From the NCBI GenBank assembly GCA_963800975.1, contig CAWDDB010000008.1, forward strand, positions 992,001 to 1,056,000: a DNA stretch of 64,000 bases, read 5' to 3'. The notes below the pieces were generated by a model. That model saw nothing but the letters and a program-made list of their open reading frames with translations, was not told the origin of the DNA and made no database searches. Positions within the stretch are counted from its first letter, which is position 1. Every line of letters begins with the position of its first letter. The translations under genes were made by a program, and so were the position numbers. The DNA comes from JALYGY01 sp963800975. Its GTDB lineage: Bacteria; Actinomycetota; Rubrobacteria; Rubrobacterales; Rubrobacteraceae. Of this stretch, positions 50,686-59,284 are shown in pieces.

Positions 50686-51928
50686 GGAGACCGTGCGAGC
50701 ATTACCCCGGGTTCGGAAACATCCCGCCGGGACGTCTCGATGGGCCGGTCGGTGCGTCGTCGCGATGGTGGCGTTTATCGCGACTATCTCGTTCGCGGTT
50801 GGGTGCCTGCAAACGGGTGAGGAGATCACCATACCGCCCCTGTCTGCCGCGGGTGAGCGGGTGGACCCCGGCCTCGGTCCCGAGGCGCAGCCCCTTAGCT
50901 TTGGGCCCGGCTACAAGGGATCCCCGAGCTGGAGCCTACGCGGTAATCGGATAGCGTTCACCGTGGACGGCTACGTGGTGGACAGCCCCGTGGGCGCCGG
51001 GGAATCTCGCCGCTGGACCACCAGGGACTTCGTGGCAGAGGACGTCGAGTGGACCTCCGAGAGCAGCCTGGCCATCTTCGGCGCAGCGGGCGGGGAGTCG
51101 AGGTCCGTCTACCGCGCGAGCTCCCGGGCCGGTTCGCTCGGGGTCGAGGAGGCGATCCCGAAGGCACTGGCCATGAGTCCCGGGCCAGGAGGTGAGGGTC
51201 TGCTCGTCGGCCTCCGGACCGGTCCGGGCGAGAGTGGGTTGGCACTTCTCAGCGACGGCGGCGCGCTGGAACGGGTCTACACGGGCGACATAGCAGGACG
51301 CGTCGCCGGGCTATCGCTCTCGCCGGACGCGCGAAAGGCCGTGCTCTCGGTGCGCGGACCCGGGGATCCGACCCCCTCCGAGCTGCACGTGTTCGACCTG
51401 AGGGGAGGCCAACACCACAGGATTGCCCGCCTGAAGGAAGGACTGGAGATCATCGGCGCGCCGCAGTGGACGCGGGAAGGCATCTGCTACATCGTCGGGA
51501 AAGAGGCGACGCAGCAAGGCGGGGGCGCTCAGCCGCTCTACGGCCTCTACAGCATCGACCCCGACTCGGGCGATACCGAACCGACGCCGGGGGTAGGCAA
51601 GGACTTCGTCGCCGCGAGCATCCGGGTCTCGCCCGGCGGCGATAGCCTCGCGGTCATCGGGCGCCTCGACTCGAGCGCCCCCATAAACCTCTACGTTCTC
51701 GATATGGCCGCCCAGGAGCTCGACGACCTGACGGTCAACGAAGACATGGAGATAAAGACCGGGCCAGACGACCTCGCCTGGTCCCCCGACGGCGAGAGCG
51801 TCGCGATCGTCGCGCGCGGCGCGCCCTCGCCAGAGCCCCGCGTGCGAGCCGCGCCCAAGAGCGCGCTCCTGGAAGACTTCTACAACCTCTACGCGGTGCC
51901 CGTCGCAGAACAGGGGGCGATGCGTTGA
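50675..51928 (+). CDS. LpqB-like beta-propeller lipoprotein
   Basis: The 417-residue protein starts with a basic segment and hydrophobic signal helix (about 28-43) ending in AVGC with Cys44 as the likely lipid-modified residue. Beta-propeller repeats follow, TolB/WD40-like (SPSWSLRGNRIAFTVDG, LSLSPDARKAVLSVRG, VSPGGDSLAVIGRLD, LAWSPDGESVAIVARG). In actinobacteria LpqB modulates the MtrAB system. This protein occupies the same place, overlapping the kinase gene by 11 bp, but lacks an obvious GerMN domain. It is coupled to the next gene (stop and TTG overlap). Confidence 0.75.
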   Translation: MRFRETVRALPRVRKHPAGTSRWAGRCVVAMVAFIATISFAVGCLQTGEEITIPPLSAAGERVDPGLGPEAQPLSFGPGYKGSPSWSLRGNRIAFTVDGYVVDSPVGAGESRRWTTRDFVAEDVEWTSESSLAIFGAAGGESRSVYRASSRAGSLGVEEAIPKALAMSPGPGGEGLLVGLRTGPGESGLALLSDGGALERVYTGDIAGRVAGLSLSPDARKAVLSVRGPGDPTPSELHVFDLRGGQHHRIARLKEGLEIIGAPQWTREGICYIVGKEATQQGGGAQPLYGLYSIDPDSGDTEPTPGVGKDFVAASIRVSPGGDSLAVIGRLDSSAPINLYVLDMAAQELDDLTVNEDMEIKTGPDDLAWSPDGESVAIVARGAPSPEPRVRAAPKSALLEDFYNLYAVPVAEQGAMR

Positions 51929-52434
51929 AGGAGGCGGCGCTATGGATCTCGGGGGCGGCCCTGGCCTTCTTCGCGACGGCCGGTGCCTTCCTCCTTCTCG
52001 CCAACCTGGGCACGCAGCCGACCGAGAAGAACCTTACCCCCGACCCGCGCCCGGCCGAATCCGGCCCGGCCCTGGATCTTGTGCTGGATCAGGGCGGGCT
52101 CGAGGAGCTGCGGGCGTTCCCTGGGCAGGCGCTAGAGATCGACGTGCAGAACACCGGCGACGAAGACCTTTCGGGCGTGAACCTGACCGTCGAGGTCTCC
52201 TCGGAGAACACCGCCCTGTCCGACGCGAGCTACTACCGGGAGAACCTGGACGAGCTGCCCGAGGGCGATTCACTGCCCGTCCGCTTCTACCTGGACCTCT
52301 CACCCCCAGGGAGCACCACAGGCGCAAGCTCCACGCCGACGGCCGTCCGGGAACCGCCCCGCAAGATTATCGAGGTGCGCGCCACAACCCCCGAGGGCGC
52401 CACCGCCATAAAGACGGCAATCGTGCCTGTTTGA
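51925..52434 (+). CDS. Membrane-anchored protein with a CARDB-like extracellular domain
   Basis: The 169-residue protein has an N-terminal membrane helix (about residues 4-27), then a beta-rich domain with LDLVLDQGGLEELRAFPGQALEIDVQNTGDEDLSGVNLTVEV. The alternation and the TGDEDLSGV turn resemble CARDB/COG1361 cell-surface domains. It starts at TTG 51925 overlapping the LpqB-like gene stop by 4 bp and is the last gene of the two-component operon. Possibly a partner of the LpqB-like protein; not previously assigned as far as I can tell. Confidence 0.6.
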   Translation: MKEAALWISGAALAFFATAGAFLLLANLGTQPTEKNLTPDPRPAESGPALDLVLDQGGLEELRAFPGQALEIDVQNTGDEDLSGVNLTVEVSSENTALSDASYYRENLDELPEGDSLPVRFYLDLSPPGSTTGASSTPTAVREPPRKIIEVRATTPEGATAIKTAIVPV

Positions 52435-52473
52435 GAGCTCGTCGCGGAAGGTGTCCTTCCGCGACGAGCTCTC
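52433..52473 (+). terminator. Perfect 19-bp hairpin overlapping the last stop codon of the two-component operon
   Basis: GAGAGCTCGTCGCGGAAGG (52433-52451), a 3-nt TGT loop and CCTTCCGCGACGAGCTCTC (52455-52473). The left arm includes the end of the TGA stop. The length and perfection favour a terminator or an mRNA-stabilising structure; no T run follows. Confidence 0.7.
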
Positions 52474-52580
52474 AGCATGCTACGCCCGGCTGACCGCCAG
52501 GCTTCGCTTTCAGCAAAGAGCTTCGCCTTGCTCCGAGCGCAAGCTGAGGAGCCGCTCCCGCAGGCGAAGCCGAGGGGGCG

Positions 52581-52650
52581 GCGTACTGACAAGCGAGCCC
52601 CTTAGGGCGATGCGTGCTGACAAGGCGCGACAGCGCCGTGCTGACAAGCG
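52581..52650. repeat. Three degenerate GCGTGCTGACAAGCG direct repeats
   Basis: GCGTACTGACAAGCG (52581-52595), GCGTGCTGACAAGGCG (52612-52627) and CCGTGCTGACAAGCG (52636-52650) occur about 25-31 bp apart. A truncated copy GCGTGCTGCAAGCCG follows near 52665. A second motif AGGCGAAGCCG is duplicated at 52562 and 52652. The 52474-52700 gap otherwise has no gene. Confidence 0.45.
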
Positions 52651-52671
52651 GAGGCGAAGCCGGAGCGTGCT

Positions 52672-52701
52672 GCAAGCCGCCTACCGCGGTAGGCGGCTTG
52701 C
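52672..52701 (-). terminator. Perfect 30-bp palindrome between convergent genes
   Basis: GCAAGCCGCCTACCG and CGGTAGGCGGCTTGC are exact inverted copies without a spacer. It ends one base from the stop of the minus-strand gene at 52703 and probably terminates it. Confidence 0.55.
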
Positions 52702-52702
52702 T

Positions 52703-53326
52703 CTAGGTGTGCCCGTTCTGGGGGTCTGTCGCGCTGACGAGGGAACCGGGCGCGGGGTTTGGCGCCTTGAGGTTCGGCAGCTTGACCCGGTCGACCAGAC
52801 CGCGCGCCAGCTCCCCCACCTCGACGGCGCTGCCGAGATCCGTGCGCACCAGCGTGTAGGGGCTACCCCGGTGCCACCCGCGACGGATCGGCCTCCAACC
52901 GCTCTCGACCAGCAGCTGGGTCGGCGCGTGGTGGGAGGTCTCGTGGTCGCTGGCGATGGCTTCGACCCTTACGACGCCGCGGTGCTTGAGATCCCGCAGC
53001 ATCCTTACCAGCAGTCGTCGGCGCGTGCGGCCGTCTCCGGCGACGTGGGCGAGCAGGACGGCCCCGTCGTCGAGTGGTCCAACGGGAAAGTCCGAGGCGC
53101 GCGGCAGGTGCTCGTTCGGCCCGTACACCACGAAACCCGAGGTGTCCTCGCCACGTCGCACGACGAAGCCGGACGTCCCCCAGGAGGCGTTGACCTCGTG
53201 GAACCACTCATCCGCGGAGGACGTTCCCCCGGTCCAGTGCGAGACCGCGGCTTGCAGGCCGGGTATCCGTCCCGCCTCGTCGGGGTAGATCTCTCCCACG
53301 GTTGGTACGAAGGAAGTCGGTTTCAA
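52703..53326 (-). CDS. Protein of unknown function, possibly GNAT-like
   Basis: A 207-residue soluble protein (TSFVPTVGEIYPDEAG..., DTSGFVVYGPNEHLP, DDGAVLLAHVAGDGRTRRRLLVRMLRDLKHRGV). The stretch HVAGDGRTRRRLLVRML and the following VEAIASD...LLVESGWRPIRRG resemble the acetyl-CoA loop and C-terminal part of a GNAT fold, but the match is weak. It is coupled to the upstream YtxH gene by a 4-bp overlap. No firm function. Confidence 0.55.
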   Translation of the reverse strand: MKPTSFVPTVGEIYPDEAGRIPGLQAAVSHWTGGTSSADEWFHEVNASWGTSGFVVRRGEDTSGFVVYGPNEHLPRASDFPVGPLDDGAVLLAHVAGDGRTRRRLLVRMLRDLKHRGVVRVEAIASDHETSHHAPTQLLVESGWRPIRRGWHRGSPYTLVRTDLGSAVEVGELARGLVDRVKLPNLKAPNPAPGSLVSATDPQNGHT

Positions 53327-53772
53327 GGGCCCGGTCTCAGGTTATGGTCCCCGTCGTCGTCTCGGGTAGGGTCGAGGCTCTGCCTCAGCCTTTCCCGGGT
53401 CTTGCGCACCTTCTTGCGCAACTCGTCCGACCTCTCGGCTGGCTCCTCCTCGCGCGAGACGTCCCGCAGGTAGGGCCGCTGCGTCGGAGAGGGCGCCGTT
53501 TGCGCCGGCGCGTCGGCGTCGGGAACATGGTCGGCCCCTTCGCGCGCCTCCGAGATACGCTCCTGCATGCGTTCCTGCGCCTCGAAGAGCGACTCGCGGC
53601 TCCGCTCGCGAGCCTCCCCCGCGCGCTCCTTGATGGAGCCCCGCAGTTCCCTGCCGCTGCGCGGAGCGAGCAGTATGCCGGCGAGTAGCCCCGCGGCCCC
53701 GCCGAGCAAGAAGCTTCTCAGCCGCTTACTGTCGAGCACCTTCGTCTGCCTCCTAGGGACATCTTCGCTCAT
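53323..53772 (-). CDS. YtxH-domain membrane protein
   Basis: The 149-residue protein has one membrane helix near residues 19-36 (FLLGGAAGLLAGILLAPRSGREL, the YtxH hallmark). A long, charged, helical cytosolic region follows (SIKERAGEARERSRESLFEAQERMQERI). YtxH proteins are general-stress-linked membrane proteins of unknown mechanism. It overlaps the next gene by 4 bp and begins one base after the kinase-like gene at 53774. Confidence 0.8.
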   Translation of the reverse strand: MSEDVPRRQTKVLDSKRLRSFLLGGAAGLLAGILLAPRSGRELRGSIKERAGEARERSRESLFEAQERMQERISEAREGADHVPDADAPAQTAPSPTQRPYLRDVSREEEPAERSDELRKKVRKTRERLRQSLDPTRDDDGDHNLRPGP

Positions 53773-53773
53773 T

Positions 53774-54757
53774 CTAACCGCTCCCGGCCGGGGTTATCGG
53801 GACGCCGTGCCTGGGGGTGGCGGCGTCGAGCAAGAAAGACGAGGAGCGCCCGCCCGCCCGCTCGGCGATCCCAGAGACCCTGTTCGTCACGATCTCGACC
53901 GCCGCGTCCGAGGTGTTCTCGATGGAGAGGTTCTCTACCTTCTGCACCCCCGTGCGGCCGGCGCTCTCGACTATGTAGTCGTGGATCTTGCGTATCTCCT
54001 TGAAGTACGCGATGTACTCCTCGGCCGGGCGCCGCATGGCGGTGCCAAGCGCGCGGATGTAGAAGCGCGAGCGGTGCAGGTTCTCGTCGGAGAGGTACAC
54101 CACGAGCTCGCAGACGTTCGGGTGATCCCGGTAGCGACCGAGGATGACCTCGGGCACCAGGTGGACCCCCTCGATGACCAGGTTCGTGCCCTCCTTGAGC
54201 CCCCTGTCCACGAGCGCCTCGACCCCGACGGCGACCTGGGCGGCCTGCTGCCTGAACCCGAAGAGGACCGCCTCACGCTCCTCGACCGGCACCCTCAAGT
54301 CCTCGCGCTCTATACGGTAGGAGCTCTTGTGGAGTATGGGGAGCAGATCCGGGCTTATGGCGCGCCTGAGGACTTCCCGGATCGAGTCCGTCCCGATGAC
54401 GCTCTGGATGTTGAGGCGCCTCGCCACGTCGGCGGCGAGGGTGCTGGTCCCTACCCCGGTGGCCCCGCCGATGAGCACGACTATCGGCTCGGTCGACTCC
54501 CGCAGGATGCGCCACTTGTCGAGCCTGCCCACGACGATGGCGTCCTTCTTGACGAGCTTGTCGCGGACCCTGGCAAGGACCTCCTCCTCCTCGACCGTGT
54601 AGAGCTCCTCGGCCAGCAGCTCGGCGCGAACCTCGCTCGCTATCTGGTGCGCCAGCTCCGGCTTGGCACCCGCCTGCGCTAGCGTCTGCGCCAGGATGCC
54701 GCGCGAGAACGGCGTCTCCCGATCCGCCCTGACGACCTTGATATCCCGCTCTTCCAT
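53774..54757 (-). CDS. 2-phosphoglycerate kinase-like protein (ATP-cone plus P-loop kinase)
   Basis: The 327-residue protein has an N-terminal ATP-cone (residues 1-85; VVRADRETPFSRGILAQTL), then a P-loop kinase domain with Walker A IGGATGVGTSTLAADVA (about 98-114), GTDSIREVLRR and LVIEGVHLVPEVIL. This matches the 2-phosphoglycerate kinase group of methanogens, in which the product feeds cyclic 2,3-diphosphoglycerate, and its bacterial relatives. The role here (phosphorylated glycerate for a compatible solute, or another substrate) is inference. It lies between ytxH and DUF4126. Confidence 0.75.
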   Translation of the reverse strand: MEERDIKVVRADRETPFSRGILAQTLAQAGAKPELAHQIASEVRAELLAEELYTVEEEEVLARVRDKLVKKDAIVVGRLDKWRILRESTEPIVVLIGGATGVGTSTLAADVARRLNIQSVIGTDSIREVLRRAISPDLLPILHKSSYRIEREDLRVPVEEREAVLFGFRQQAAQVAVGVEALVDRGLKEGTNLVIEGVHLVPEVILGRYRDHPNVCELVVYLSDENLHRSRFYIRALGTAMRRPAEEYIAYFKEIRKIHDYIVESAGRTGVQKVENLSIENTSDAAVEIVTNRVSGIAERAGGRSSSFLLDAATPRHGVPITPAGSG

Positions 54758-54776
54758 AACACCCCCACAGGCGTCC

Positions 54777-55355
54777 CTAGTCGCCGAGGATGCGGAGGCC
54801 CCCGAACTTCCTCCCCCGCCGCCTCCTCACCCGGTAGTAGAAGAACAACACAAACGCTACCAGCAGCAGCGGCACGAACGGCAAGAAGAGGCCAATGACC
54901 CCGCCCGCCAGCGCCACCACGTCCTCGATGATGCTCATGAAGGATGTCGAGACCCCCGCCGATGCGACCTTCGCGGAAGGCCTCAGGACCACCTTGGCCA
55001 CGGCGACCGCGCCGGCGATCGCCGCCCCGGCCACCAGCCAGGGCGCCAGCCCGGATCCCAGGTCCGGCGCGAACGCCGCGAACAGCGCGGCCCCGGAGGC
55101 CGCCCTGACCGGCACCATCGCGTAGCCGAAGCCCGGGTCGAGGGCCGGTATCTTGTCCAGCGCGATCTCGAGCACCGCAAGCCCCGCGAGCACGCCCGCG
55201 ACCGCCCACCACCCGCCTGGGTCGGCGTAGGCCACGGAGGGCTGCGAGAGCCCCGCGGCGGCGAAAAGGGCGACAAGCGCAAGGGGCACGAAGGCCCTTA
55301 CGCCGGCGACCGACGCGAGGCCGATACCGATGCCCAATACGAGAACGTTCTCCAT
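54777..55355 (-). CDS. DUF4126 membrane protein
   Basis: The 192-residue protein has about five hydrophobic segments (MENVLVLGIGIGLASVAGVRAFVPL, GWWAVAGVLAGLAVLEIAL, ASGAALFAAFAP, a glycine/alanine-rich central helix and LPFVPLLLVAFVLFFYY) and a basic tail; it resembles DUF4126. TATAAT lies exactly 7 nt before the ATG at 55355. The alternative ATG at 55364 falls inside that -10 box, so 55355 is the start and the mRNA is leaderless. Function unknown. Confidence 0.75.
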   Translation of the reverse strand: MENVLVLGIGIGLASVAGVRAFVPLALVALFAAAGLSQPSVAYADPGGWWAVAGVLAGLAVLEIALDKIPALDPGFGYAMVPVRAASGAALFAAFAPDLGSGLAPWLVAGAAIAGAVAVAKVVLRPSAKVASAGVSTSFMSIIEDVVALAGGVIGLFLPFVPLLLVAFVLFFYYRVRRRRGRKFGGLRILGD

Positions 55356-55362
55356 GGTGAAC

Positions 55363-55420
55363 ATTATATCTTAGAGGCTCCCTGAGCCCGTTCAACTCGG
55401 GTCTCTACCTGAGCTATACT
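55363..55420. promoter_or_regulatory. Divergent promoters of the DUF4126 gene and glyS
   Basis: On the minus strand a consensus TATAAT (complement of 55363-55368) is 7 nt from the ATG at 55355. On the plus strand TATACT (55415-55420), with a weak TTCAAC at 55391-55396 (18-nt spacer), serves glyS, leaving a leader of about 40 nt that carries the CCGGAGGA ribosome site. Confidence 0.6.
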
Positions 55421-55466
55421 CTTATGGTTTCACGGCGTAGCGTTCCACTAGTTCCGGAGGATTTTC

Positions 55467-56849
55467 TTGTCGCAGACGGTCGGGATGGAGAAGATTGTCG
55501 CGTTCTGCAAGCGACGCGGCTTCGTTTACCAGAGCTCCGAGATCTACGGCGGCATCCGCTCCTCCTACGATTACGGTCCGCTTGGCGTGGAGATGAAGCG
55601 AAACATCAAGGAGGAGTGGTGGCGCGCCGTCGTGCACATGCGCGACGACGTCGTCGGGATAGACGCCGCCATCATCATGCACCCCAAAGTATGGGAGGCG
55701 TCGGGGCACGTCGCCGGCTTCAACGACATGCTCGTCGAGAGCCGGAGCTCCGGGCGGCGCTACAGGGCGGATCACCTCATAGAGAACGCCACGGGCCAGG
55801 ACGTCGAGGGGCTCTCCCCCGAGAAGCTCACCGAGATAATCCGGACCGACGACCGGATAAAGGACCCGCTGGACGGGGGGCGAGACTTCGCCCCGGTCAG
55901 GCCCTTCAACCTGATGTTCGAGACCTTCACCGGCCCCGTCAAGGGCCCCGAGAACGTGGCGTACCTCAGGCCCGAGACGGCGCAGGGGATCTTCGTGAAC
56001 TTCAAGAACGTGCTGCAGACCAGCCGCGTCAAGGTGCCGTTCGGGATAGCCCAGATCGGGAAGTCTTTCAGGAACGAGATCACGCCGGGCAACTTCATCT
56101 TCCGCACCCGCGAGTTCGAGCAGATGGAGATGGAGTTCTTCGTCGAGCCAGGCACGGACGAGGAATGGCACGAGTACTGGATCGGGGAGCGCTTCGGCTG
56201 GTACCTGAACCTCGGCCTGCGGGAGGAGAACCTCCGCAAGCGGGAGCAGACCGACGACGAGCGGGCGCACTACGCGACCCGCGGCGTCGACATCGAGTAC
56301 AACTTCCCGTTCGCGGGCTGGTCCGAGCTCGAGGGCATAGCCAACCGCACCGACTACGACCTGAAGAAGCACCAGGAGTACTCGGGCGAGAACCTCTCGT
56401 ACTTCGACCAGGCATCCGGTGCGAGCTTCGTGCCCTACGTCGTCGAGCCGGCGGTCGGCCCCGACAGGGTGATGCTCGCCTTTCTGGTTGATGCGTACAC
56501 GGAGGAGGAGGTGCGCGGCGAGGAGCGGACCGTCCTCAAGCTCCACCCTCGCATCGCCCCGGTCAAGGCGGCCGTCTTACCCCTGAGCAAGAAGGAGCCC
56601 GTCTCCACCGTCGCCAAGAAGCTCTTCGACGACCTCAAGGGCGACTACCGCCTGTTCTACGACGACTCGGGCTCTATCGGGCGCCGCTACAGGCGCCAGG
56701 ACGAGGCGGGCACCCCGTTCTGCGTGACGGTCGACTTCGACACCCTGGACGACAAGAAGGTCACCATCCGCGACAGGGACACGATGGAGCAGGAGCGGAT
56801 CCCCATCGAGGCCGTGCAGGAGAGGCTGAAAGCCCTGATCTCGGGCTAG
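55467..56849 (+). CDS. glyS: Glycyl-tRNA synthetase
   Basis: The 460-residue class II homodimeric glycyl-tRNA synthetase begins MSQTVGMEKIVAFCKRRGFVYQSSEIYGG. Typical motifs are YDYGPLGVEMKRNIKEEWW, RPETAQGIFVNFKN (motif 2 region), FGIAQIGKSFRNEITPGNF and the C-terminal anticodon-binding domain (PRIAPVKAAVLPL). The alpha2 form is used by actinobacteria. It starts at TTG 55467, with GGAGGA about 7 nt upstream deciding it over the Met at residue 7. The gene is followed closely by a sulfotransferase-like gene. Confidence 0.96.
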   Translation: MSQTVGMEKIVAFCKRRGFVYQSSEIYGGIRSSYDYGPLGVEMKRNIKEEWWRAVVHMRDDVVGIDAAIIMHPKVWEASGHVAGFNDMLVESRSSGRRYRADHLIENATGQDVEGLSPEKLTEIIRTDDRIKDPLDGGRDFAPVRPFNLMFETFTGPVKGPENVAYLRPETAQGIFVNFKNVLQTSRVKVPFGIAQIGKSFRNEITPGNFIFRTREFEQMEMEFFVEPGTDEEWHEYWIGERFGWYLNLGLREENLRKREQTDDERAHYATRGVDIEYNFPFAGWSELEGIANRTDYDLKKHQEYSGENLSYFDQASGASFVPYVVEPAVGPDRVMLAFLVDAYTEEEVRGEERTVLKLHPRIAPVKAAVLPLSKKEPVSTVAKKLFDDLKGDYRLFYDDSGSIGRRYRRQDEAGTPFCVTVDFDTLDDKKVTIRDRDTMEQERIPIEAVQERLKALISG

Positions 56850-56851
56850 AG

Positions 56852-57578
56852 ATGGCGAACTCCCAAGCCGATAGCCCTGTGGGCGGTGCCCCGCTCCCTC
56901 TCGACCGCCTTCGAGCGGGTGTTCGTGGAACGAGACGACATCGAGGTCCTGCACGAGCCGTTCTCCGCCGCGTACTACTACGGCGCCCGACCGCCTGAGC
57001 GAACGCTTCGCCGACGAGGCCCCGAAGCCCCGACAGCACCTACGAGGACGTGCTGGCCGAGGTCTTCAAGCCGCGCGAGAAGCGCCTCTTCCTCAAGGAC
57101 ATGCCGTACCAGGCCAAGGCCGTGATGAGCCCCGAGTTCATCAGCCAGGTTCACCAACACCTTCATCATCAGGGATCCCAAGTACGTGCTCTCCTCGCTC
57201 CACAAGATGTGGCCGGACTTCACGCTGGAGGAGACCGGATACGAGCAGATCTACTGGGCATTCAAGTACGCCGAGCAAGCCGGGGATGATCCCGTGGTCG
57301 TCGACGCCATGACCTTCTCCGAGAACCCCGTCGGCATGATCTCCGCGTACTGCGAGCGCGTGGGCCTGCCGTTCAGGCCGGACGCGCTCTCGTGGGAGTC
57401 TGGCGAGGTAGAGAAGTGGAAGAGCTGGGAGGGGTGGCACGAGGCGGCGCAGCAGAGCACCGGCATCGAGCGCGCGGCACGCCGGGATCCCGACCTGCCC
57501 GAGAAGCTGCAGGAGGCCTACGAAGACTGCCTGCCGTACTACTATGCCCTAGCCGCGCACACGATAGCGCCGGATTAG
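56852..57578 (+). pseudogene. Sulfotransferase-family protein, broken by about four frameshifts
   Basis: Pieces in several frames join into one protein. LWAVPRSLSTAFERVFVERDD is a PAPS-loop-like PRSxST motif near the N-terminus. HEPFSAAYYYG, LSERFADEAPKP, VFKPREKRLFLKDMPYQ and FTNTFIIRDPKYVLSSLHKM follow. A C-terminal part ends YALAAHTIAPD at 57578. Shifts lie near 56862, 57000, 57025 and 57147, several in C runs. The family includes sulfotransferase-like proteins with unclear substrates. So many breaks could mean real decay, but the preserved coding capacity argues for sequence errors. Confidence 0.65.
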
Positions 57579-57599
57579 GCCTGAACGCCAGGTCCAGGA

Positions 57600-57641
57600 C
57601 ACCGGGCCACGGGGGTCGTCGCTGACGCCCGTGGCCCGGTG
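57600..57641. terminator. 14-bp stem-loop between convergent genes
   Basis: CACCGGGCCACGGG (57600-57613) and CCCGTGGCCCGGTG (57628-57641) pair perfectly across a 14-nt loop, 18-22 bp from the stops of the two convergent genes. A bidirectional terminator is likely. Confidence 0.7.
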
Positions 57642-57658
57642 CCTGTAGCCTACCTCGG

Positions 57659-59269
57659 TTAATCTTCTGGGATCTCGCTGTAGACCATGTTCAGGTTTAT
57701 GCCCTGCGATCGCCGGTAGAGCCTGAAGCCCACGTACATCGCGAGGGCAATGGCGTAGAGGACCAGCATGTAGATCGAGGGACTGGCCATTGTTCACGCC
57801 GTAGAGGTCGTTAAAGAACCACTGGTAGATGCAGAAGATCAGGAACCCGCCGAATGCCGCCGCGGCGACCGTGATCAGGGGTATGCCGAGGACGTTGTAG
57901 CGCGTGATCGGGGAGGCGTTGTAGATGTCGGGCTTGAGCCAGGGCATCAGCGCCGCCGAGACAGTCGAGCCGAGGAAGGTGATCGCGATGACCAGCACGG
58001 CGTCCAGAACGTAGGTGGCGAAGTTCTCCCCGAACGCGTACATGTAGCTGATCGGGATCGAAGGGATCAGCATGAGCAGCAGCGCCGCGTAGGGCACGCC
58101 GGTGCTCGTGGTCCTCGAGACCCACTCGGGAAGGACCCGGTCGAAGGCCGTCGCGAAGACGACGCGAGTCGAGGAGAGGAACACGGACCCGACCCACCCG
58201 AAGAACCAAAGCGACATCACGGCCACGAAGAGGAACTGCAGGATGGGGCTCTGGAAGAGCATGGCGGCGAGCAGCCCCGGGTAAGGCCACGCCGCGACCG
58301 GGACCTTCGCCGGCCCAGAAGGCCGCGTTCGCCGCGTAGTAGAAGTCCCAGCCGAACGTCTTGGCGAAGAGCAGGAGCAGGACCGCGGCCGCTAACGAGG
58401 TGAACAGGAGAGCGCCCGCCATCGCGTAGATGTTCTTGCGGAAGTCCGAGGCCCCGCGCACCTCGCCGTAGAGCGTGGCGCCCCAGTTCGAGTACAGGTT
58501 CCAGAACGCGAGGAAGGGGATCAGGAGCAGCGTTCGGCCCGAGGGCGGAGCCCGTCTGGAGGCCGCCCGCGGCCTCGCCAGCCTGGACGGTCTGCTGGTA
58601 GGCATTGCCGCCCGCGCCGAAGAGGACCTGCGCCTCGCGGTTATAGGCGGAGACGAAGTCGGCGTTCGAGTTGACGAGCAGGAGCACCACCATGACCGCG
58701 AGCCCTACCAGGCCGCCGTAGAAGCAGAACTTCTGGATGCGGGCGTAGGCGCGCATCCCGAGCGAGACGTACACCGAGGCCAACACGGCGACGACCATCG
58801 AGGAGACGAAGAGCCCCGTGGCGCTGCCGAAGAAGGCGACGGTCCCGTCGAGGTTCGCGATCGCGGCCAGCGGCACGAAGACCTCCTTGTTCAGGAGGTC
58901 GGCGTAGATAGGCACCCAGTGCCACAAGATGAACCACCAGCCCGTCACCGCGAGCACGAAGCCGATGCCGCCGCCCAGGACGCGACTCGTCCACACGTAG
59001 TCGCCGCCAGCCCGGGGCATCACCGCGATCAGGGACGCGTAGGTGACGGTCTGGAAGATGAGGTAGAGCCCCGCCAGGATGACGGCCATGATAAGCGAGC
59101 CATCCGGCACGAACGGGGCGTAGGACAAGCCAAGCAGGCCAAGCGTGATCAGGTTTATCGAGAATGCCGCGTAGATGAAGCCGTCCCACACCGACCAGCC
59201 GCGCAGCAAGCCGGTGGCCTTGCGCTGGAAGAGGTCGTCGGTGCCCGAGCTGCCTGTGTTCGTCGCCAT
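57659..59269 (-). pseudogene. APC-superfamily amino acid permease, broken by about three frameshifts
   Basis: The protein begins at ATG 59269 with a GGGAGGG ribosome site. The first segment has GLLRGWSVWDGFIYAAFSIN, LGLSYAPFVPDGS and MPRAGGDYVWTSRVLGGGIG, the amino acid-polyamine permease signature. Frames change near 58535, 58300 and 57790, between which LAFWNLYSNWGATLYGEVRG, FVAVMSLWFFGWVGSVFLSS and a C-terminal LYAIALAMYVGFRLYRRS continue. Joined length is about 537 residues with twelve or more helices. Substrate unknown. Preserved coding in every piece suggests base-level errors in the sequence. Confidence 0.78.
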
Positions 59270-59284
59270 GAGTATTTCCCTCCC

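Noticed and set aside
52581..52650. CTGACAAG repeats read as a possible CRISPR
   Set aside because: Only three degenerate 15-bp copies with irregular 25-31 bp spacing and no cas genes.
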